From contig ML976664.1 of the NCBI GenBank assembly GCA_010015655.1, positions 345,706 through 409,705 on the forward strand: a DNA stretch of 64,000 nucleotides, written 5' to 3'. This document shows, one piece after another, positions 57,333-64,000 of the stretch. The stretch is from Bimuria novae-zelandiae CBS 107.79 (Eukaryota; Ascomycota; Dothideomycetes; Pleosporales; Didymosphaeriaceae). The position numbers and the translations under genes are program-made. The notes under the pieces are model-generated. The model was not told where the DNA came from and ran no database searches. It saw only the letters and a program-made list of their open reading frames with translations. Numbering within the stretch: the stretch's first letter is position 1; the number at the start of each line of letters is the position of its first letter.

Positions 57333-57985
57333 AGTCCATGGGGAGAACTTCCAGCGAGTCGGAAGAGTTCCCCTCTACGCAATATCTTCAAGCTATTCCT
57401 TCGACACAGACAGACTAGCGGAGCCAACCGTGAGGGCGCAATGAGGAAGCTTGGGCCACCGCGGTCCGTGCTTACAGTGGCAGCATTCGGGTCACCCTGG
57501 GAATTTGTCGACGGGGTCACTAGACAGCGCGAATCCCAAAGGATTATCGCAAATCGAGGGCATATATTCCATTAGGGCAAAGAAATCATGTGAATTCTAT
57601 GTATATTCTGACAAATCGCGGTGTTGACTTTCGCGTTGTGCTCTAACGCATATTTTCACCAAACCAGCCTCTTTGATGCTATTCGCAGAAACTAATAGCC
57701 GAAAACGCCACTCGCAATTTCGCGGCTGAATCGGAAGCGTTGCCATGCTCGTGCGTCTCACACCATTTTGGTTGCCCAATAACACAAAATGCTAAAATCC
57801 ACCCGGCACAGGCCACAACCACCTCACCGCTTGCCAAGAAAGGTAAGCGGTCAACTATTCTGCCAGAATTCTGCCAGAATAGCAGATATCTAACGCAAAT
57901 CTCTGTGACAATAACGCTCTCTACACTACCAAAAATGCCGCCTAGCGGCCAAAAACAAATTCACCTAAGTCCGCTAACTACTCTA
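57333..57985. other. Unique stretch between repeats
   Basis: GC-balanced sequence carries two short overlapping frames (57261-57575 plus, 57257-57520 minus) without domains. No repeat match is visible in the window. A short duplication CTGCCAGAAT occurs near 57860-57880. Confidence 0.5.
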
Positions 57986-58565
57986 CTATACTTAAATCCT
58001 TAATTATTACTTTATCCGTCGTTGCCAGTTATAAATATAATAATATTACTATTTCTGGAAAAGTAGTAAAGTCTAGTTATAGCGTAATATTCTACTAGGC
58101 CCAAAAGAATACTAGTAGTCTAGATTTTATTAATCTGCTTAATACGCTAAAGTAGTTAAACACTAGGTTAGAAGATATAAAAATCCTCTATATAAGAATA
58201 AAAAAAAGTTTTATTAAATTCGTTACTATTTAAAACGCTATATGTTAGTTTTCGTAAGAAACCTAGATTAAAGCTGTACGCAATTATACGCTATTAATAA
58301 AGTTTTTAAAAGTAATAATTTATCGCGTCTATAGCTAGCACCCGCATATGTAGAGGTCTTAGGCATTATTTTATGTCTATAAAGCCTATAAGCTACTATT
58401 ATCACGCTCTCTTAGAAATTTTTAAGTTAAATATTATTAGTAGGCGTTAGCTAGGTACAAAAGAAAGCTTTATTTATATTAATGTATAAGACTTATAAAA
58501 GCTTGAGCTCTTAATTCAGTTAATCTCTAATAACTTTAACTTCTAGAAACTACTATAGGTTATTT
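57986..58565. other. AT-rich RIP-altered sequence, unassigned
   Basis: A former coding region is possible (YYHALLEIF, RYKRKLYLY), reading plus from an ATG near 57934, but stops are frequent and I recognise no family. Composition changes to the copia copy near 58566. Confidence 0.45.
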
Positions 58566-61500
58566 CTACTAGTGTATCGATCCTGATCACTTAAAGAATC
58601 TGGTTAGACAGTTCTACTCAGAGGCATATGGGAGTGTGTGGACAAGAATGTAACTAAGAATGCATTAAGTGCCAATAGACGTAGTATAAAAGGATACTAA
58701 AAAGATACTAAACTATATACTTAAGTACGTAATAATTATTATTTTAGAAAGCTAAATGCTAAGGAGCGAAGAAGTATATCTAATACACTAAAAGTGTTAG
58801 TCTAATAAAGAACCCTAGTAAAAGGGATATATAATAGGTCTAATAAAAGTCTGATATAGAGTAGTATTAGAAAAACAATGTTAAAGACTAAAGCTAATCC
58901 GAATCGGATTATCGTCGGGAAAATAGACTAAATTGTGTGACTTTGTAAGTTGGCAACTAGATAGCCGCGTCATAACTAGTAAGTATAAATTTAGTACTTA
59001 TTATTACTAGAGCAGCTTTAGTAGCTTGCTTTTATAAATTATTATAAGTAATAATAAGGTTACCTATATAGAAAATGATAATAATACTGCTCTTAACAGG
59101 ATAGCATAGGTTGTGGGGTACTGTTTTAAAGCTAATATTATAGAGCGTTAATGTGAAATATTTTTTATTAAAGTAGTAGTTATATGTACAGTCCGTAGAC
59201 TTTTTTATATAGTTGGAGGACTATGCCTACTCGCGAGTAGGGACGGGGCATTCTTATATCGATTTCTCTATCAAGATATGCGTGAACGAATGCGTTAGTA
59301 ATATTATATTAAATAAGCTCTAGGTTAAACTAAGCTATAATTATTATTAGTAAATAAAAGAATTGTTTTATAAATATTACGAGGAAGGTTTCTTATATGG
59401 TAAGATACTATTGTTAGTTACTATTTATAATAAGTCGTATCTTACACTTCTATAGTTCATAGTATTTATTAAACTTATAGGTATAAACCTATATATATTT
59501 AAGAAGCTAGTGTTTTACTACTTTTACTAAAGAGGAAGCTACCTTACTCTAGGACTTAATTTTATAGTAACTCTAAAAATATGAATTTTTAGCTTATTTT
59601 TATAATTAATATAATAAATAATCCTCGAGTTTAGCGTTGCAAGTAAGTATTTCTAGTATTAATTTTTATTATGGTTTCCCACTAGTAGCAATTATGCGCT
59701 TTAGCTGTATTTTATTAAGTATATTTTTAATAAAAAGACTATAGAATCCTGTTCCTATGCCGCATATAAAAGTAATAGCCTAAAGGCTCGGCTATCGTTG
59801 TCTAGTCTATACTATTAGAGGTTATTTAGCTTAATTACTTCCTGCTATTATTTATTTAAGGAGTATTATTAGTAGCAGCGTTAGGAGAAGTATTAGGTAT
59901 TTATACCTAACCTTTTTATCTTATCTATACCTAGGAGCTTCTTCAATTTCTTTTTTTAGTATTTTAATAATTATCTTATCCTTAAAAAAAGACTTGGTAG
60001 TTTGCTCGTATTAAGATAAAAGAGGTATTTTTACTAATCACACTTAAGATACTAATTTCCCTAATATTCTACATATAATATTATCTATTAGGCCTTTAGT
60101 TATTCTTAAGAATATAGTATTTTATTAAATATTACGTCGCGAATGCTAATTATTTTTACTAAGATGGAAATCTATATCCACTAGATATTAATAAATCTGT
60201 AGCTAACTAGATAGCTTATTTAGACTTTAGGGTCTAGTTGCTAGAGCTTACTCTTATCACGTTTAGTATTATTAGTTATTATAATGGCCTTATAGCTATA
60301 GGCTTTTAAGTAAGCTTAATTAGGCTTCTTTAGTTAGGTAATAACGCTATTCTAAAAGGCTACTATCGTAAACAATACTTTATATAGAGATTATTATTAA
60401 TTAGCATAGTTTAGCGTTTAATTATAAGAGTAGATTGCAGCATAGGTAATTTTAGACTATATTAACTAAGGTAAGTTAATGTTAAGTTATATTACACGCG
60501 CTTTTTTCTTAATTATATCCCCTAAGCATTTCGTCCCGCTATTTACGCTAAAGTATTAGGTACTAAAGACTTAATTTAAATTCCTTGCGCTAAGCACCAC
60601 TTCCTAATATTTACCTTTATAAAAGATCTTATTATTATATTTAATTACTTTTACTATAATAGTATACTATACCTCTATAAATAGTATAAAGGTACTAAGT
60701 AATTTAATAATTAACCGTGCTAGATAATTGTCCTTATAGTAAAAGTCCTTTATAAATTTAATAAATTAATTAATAATTAGCATTTAACTCTTCTCTTGTA
60801 TTAAACTATATATTTTATCGTTGCGAAAATTAATTACAACTCGCTTACTAGGGCCTTTACTTAGCTTTATAACTTGCTAGTATACTTATTATTTTAGCTT
60901 CACTTTATCGTAAACGTTATATTTAATAATAGGGAAGGCTTTAATCCTCATCCCTTTAAATTACTATATAAGGTATTTGAGAGCCTAAGGGCCTAAATAG
61001 CCTAATTATTAGTACTAGGGTTAATAGATTTAATTTTTATAGTCTTTATTTAGTGCGTATATTACTCTTATAGATAGCATGCGTAGCTTTAGTAGGAGTC
61101 CCACCCATTAGCCTTATCTTATATTTTATCACCTACTATATATGAGACTTTTAAAGTTTTACTAGTATAGTATTATTTTTTTCTCTTTCGAGTTATTAGG
61201 CCTACTTTTATGTCCTACTAAAAGTCTTACCTCTAGAGTAATTAGAATATTCTAAGATTATAGAATAGGTTAACGTAATAAGTAATAGTATTTAGCTACA
61301 GTTTTTAATTACTATTTATACTAGGCTGGTAAATGGGTTGGGTTGCAGGGGTCACAGTTGGATCTGACTAAGCAGAACACCAAAATTTCAAAACCTAAAC
61401 TCTCTATAACTGTATAAATAGAGAAGCTATACTTATGTAATCTTAGTATAAGATATATATTTGCATTAGTAGTAATATGTATAGTTTTTAGAGAATTATA

Positions 61501-63045
61501 TGATATATTAAATCGTGCATCCTACAAAAGACGTAAAATACTACTTAAAAGATAATTTCTCTCTAAAATATATATAAAATATATGCTTTCTTTTGTTATA
61601 TAAGTTATATATATCTACACCTTATATTAAAATTGCATAAGACTAGTTCCTATATTCATTACATTATGAACGGTTTAAAGTTTAGAATTTTGGTGTTTTG
61701 CTTAGTTAGACCCAACTGTGGCCCTTGCGATCCAATCCATTTACCAGCCTAGGAAACCGTAGAAGTAGTCTTATGGATTATAGAGTTATTTATAAGTAAG
61801 GTACTTAAGGTTGCTAGCTATTCCTAGCTTATTATTTATAATTCTAAGATTTTTCCTAACTTTTAGATAATACTATTTTATTTATAAGAGAGACGTCCTT
61901 TTCTATAGCCTAGACAAATTTACTACTATTTGCGAGAGATAAACCTATAATAGTAAAAGCGCATTTTTATTTACCCTTAATTAGGTAAAAGAGGATTATA
62001 TAGTCTTAAAAGAGTTTCATAATGTGCTTCCGTAAGATAGCTATATCCTTACTTCTGTATTACATGAAGGCTGTTACCTATATAAGAGTAATATAGATAA
62101 CTACCTATATAAAGCCTTCTTTAACTAAGTTTAGCCTTTAAAACTCTAGGACGTAATTAGTCTTTGCTTTTATAGCTATATAATTATACTTAGATAGCTA
62201 TATAGTCTATAATGTAACTATTCTTATTAGCTTAAAGGCTTCTTAGTATCTTGTCCATATTCGTTAATATTTATTTTAATAGACAACCTTAACTAAAATC
62301 GTGAGGTTTTAATCTATTACTTTATTATTTTTCTAAAAATAGAATAGTTATTCTATAGATACGAGGAGATTATTAATTAGAAAAAAAAACTATCTTTTTA
62401 AGGACTACCTGTTCTTTTTAATATACTTAATCTATAATTTTGTAGACCTTAAGCTATCTTTTATCACAGTCGCTATTATCCTTATATGCTTTCGCACTTG
62501 CTAGTAATAAATAAGATAGTACTATTAGTATATTATTTAGATTTATGTTCGTGTAGACGGCGTTTAGCTAGTAGTTACCTATTAAGGGAGGCACTATTTT
62601 TATAAGTTTTTACTTTAGTTTATTTATTAGCGCTAGGTTAATAATAATCTAGACTTTTAAGAATGAGTATTTTATTTTAAACTATTTAAGCTATAGTGTG
62701 TAATTTGTATAATTAGTTAGGATTACTATAGGATATTTAAGGATAGAGAAGACTATTATAATTAGCTTAATTAAGGTAGTAAGACTCTTAATTATTAAAT
62801 TAAAAGGAGTTTTTTAATAAGATAGAATATATAATAATTAATTAACGTTTTTAGTTGAAAAGACAAAAGCCCTGGATTTAACTACAAAACTATATATATC
62901 TAATTCTTTAGATATCTCTTACTTTATTGTAGTAGGTATCTCGGACGTATGGAATATACCTTACGTAAGGGAGGAATATATCTCATACAAGGGTGCCATA
63001 GGTGCGTCAGCCACCTTACTAGTGCAAAGGATCATGTAATTAAAT
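58566..63045 (-). mobile_element. Copia (Ty1) retrotransposon copy B
   Basis: It is inverted relative to copy A and longer. On the minus strand it runs gag-like (62700-62400), integrase end (near 60500-60550), a SIRDVIFNKILYS linker motif (about 60120-60170) and RT, with IRMP..YSRVGIVLQLYK.VYGL (about 59180-59290). The usual YVDD reads YIGN near 59070. A MITE-like insertion lies at 61325-61748. Clear LTRs were not found. The low-coordinate boundary is uncertain because 58566-58990 is less RIP-altered and may contain another insertion. All frames are broken by TAG/TAA stops. Confidence 0.72.
61325..61748. mobile_element. MITE-like insertion, 424 bp, CTAG duplication
   Basis: It begins GCTGGTAAATGG and ends CCATTTACCAGC. 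The inverted repeats extend about 65 bp with few mismatches, mostly G/A or C/T, to the shared CACCAAAATT. A CTAG duplication flanks it (61321-61324 and 61749-61752). The centre is AT-rich and non-coding. Copia copy A lacks it at the matching place (about 26610), which confirms it as an insertion. The transposase family is unknown. Confidence 0.88.
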
Positions 63046-63059
63046 AAATTTATTCTATA

Positions 63060-63480
63060 TAGTAAGCTTTCTCTCTACCTAAAGAAGCTCTATAAAAAGT
63101 ATCCTAACTTCCCAATTATTGTTATTAAAGATAGTGCGCCCGCCTACTAAAATGTTAAAGCACTTTATTACGCTAAGTATAAATAAAGTTATATATAAGC
63201 CCTACACTTAAGTAATTCGCCTAATCTTAATTAAATTAAGCCTATATAAGAGTATATAAAGGATTAGCTCAAGGGTAGATTTTAGAAATCTATAGCCTAA
63301 AACGCTATAAAGGCAGGTAGAGCTTTAATATTAAATAACTAGTAATACGCTAGTCTACGCTGCAAAAAAAGCTACCTTGAACTTTAAGTTATTACTTTAG
63401 AAGGTTATAGAGCTTAACGGCAATAATAGCTATTACCATTAACTCTTTCTATATATAAATATAAAGATTTGAAGTTAAAA
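63060..63480 (+). pseudogene. Tc1/mariner transposase fragment
   Basis: Plus-strand reading gives YPNFPIIVIKDSAPAYQN with the second catalytic Asp region, then YYAKY and HLSNSPNLN.IKPI.EYIKD, from the family's PALSPDLNPIEPIWEYIKD. KNAIKAGRA-like text follows. Stops are TAG/TAA. No terminal repeat was found. Copia copy B begins just before it. Confidence 0.7.
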
Positions 63481-63484
63481 TTAA

Positions 63485-64000
63485 GCTCTAAAAGTCAAGT
63501 CCCCGCATGCGATTTCCTGCCGTTTCTGGCCCATACAATCGCCACACAAAGTCAACAGGGTCGTCTCATTGGCCGGAAATCCCCGTCGGCATCAGACCCA
63601 TGCATTTCCACCTGATTGGGAGACCAAAAGGGTGTGCGACGCACGAGGACACCACTCGAGATAGCCTTGGCTTTAAATGAATGCATGTGCGTGAGATGTG
63701 TGCGTTCTCGCGTCATCCAAGATTTGACTCAAGCTAGCATTCAGCGTTAGCCAGACCCGAGAAGTGAGGCTCCAGAATCGCCGATGGGCACTTGCATTTA
63801 CAAAGGGGAACGCATGAACGAATTGTCGATTCCACAGCATGAAGACCAAGAGTTGCTTCTCTGCATGGCATGCATTGAACGAGCCTGGCCACCCCTTCTC
63901 GTCCAGGTACCGTAGAGTTTTGCAATTAATAGATAGCCTAGCTGCTAGCTGCAGGTGGCGACGTAACCGTAGGAGGTATCGCGCTGAGACGCTTGCAACG
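63485..64000. other. Unique GC-balanced sequence at the right edge
   Basis: Composition changes sharply at about 63495. The one longer frame (63734-63925 minus) shows no domain. This is probably the start of another gene-bearing segment outside the window. Confidence 0.55.

Noticed and set aside
58894..58910. Near-palindrome TAATCCGAATCGGATTA as a terminal repeat
   Set aside because: Arms of eight bases around one base with no matching partner nearby. No element could be bounded by it.
1..64000. CRISPR arrays, operons, riboswitches
   Set aside because: Introns and eukaryotic repeat classes show a fungal genome. The short tandem arrays seen have no spacers.
1..64000. tRNA and rRNA genes
   Set aside because: No cloverleaf with conserved A and B boxes and no rRNA core sequence was recognised by eye. 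A covariance-model search would be needed to exclude tRNAs fully.

Overview
The window comes from a filamentous ascomycete (Pezizomycotina, probably Dothideomycetes-like). This rests on short fungal introns (GT...CTRAC...YAG, about 50-130 bp), a HET-domain relic, a DUF6594 protein, a caspase-like protein, and repeats whose reading frames are filled with TAG/TAA stops by C:G to T:A change. That pattern is the mark of repeat-induced point mutation (RIP).

Layout. 1-7483: a RIP-mutated hAT transposon entered from its inside, interrupted by a solo LTR (2438-2889) and by two pogo-type DNA transposons set end to end (2942-5110 and 5113-7212). The first pogo copy holds a 650-base assembly gap. 7484-25050: a unmutated, GC-balanced gene island. 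Its better models, all on the minus strand except the last, are a GPI-type PEBP-like protein, a Ser/Pro-rich protein, a Ymc1-like mitochondrial carrier (3 exons), a Ras-like GTPase (5 exons), a broken HET gene, a DUF6594 membrane protein, a 121-aa protein, and a plus-strand caspase-like protein. 25050-53296: an AT-rich block of nested elements. A copia element is cut by a gypsy fragment; a second gypsy family (29499-~44400) contains a complete gypsy chromovirus (34146-42790), which itself contains a Fot1/pogo-like element (38348-40194). Then comes a Tad-type LINE (minus) carrying a third pogo copy and a second hAT, which carries a second Fot1-like copy and a solo LTR. 53297-57330: a lightly damaged piggyBac element joined to a Tc1/mariner tail, then a complete RIP-mutated Tc1/mariner element. 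57333-64000: short unique stretches around a second copia copy in inverted orientation, which carries a 424-bp MITE-like insertion.

Insertion order can be read from target duplications and unbroken homology on both sides: TTCTT, TA, AATTT, ACGCC, CAGAC, CTAG. Transposase frames keep exact lengths between copies (1860 nt in two pogo copies, 1644 nt in both Fot1-like copies), so decay was by base change, not indels.

The genes are ordinary eukaryotic units, not operons. The only suggestive neighbourhood is 18.6-24.4 kb, where a HET relic, a DUF6594 membrane protein and a caspase-like protein lie together. These families have links to fungal incompatibility or cell death, but a joint role here is inference. 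The most unusual structural signal is in the pogo/Fot1-type ends: each inverted repeat contains two direct copies of a short motif, and the motif changes in concert between copies.
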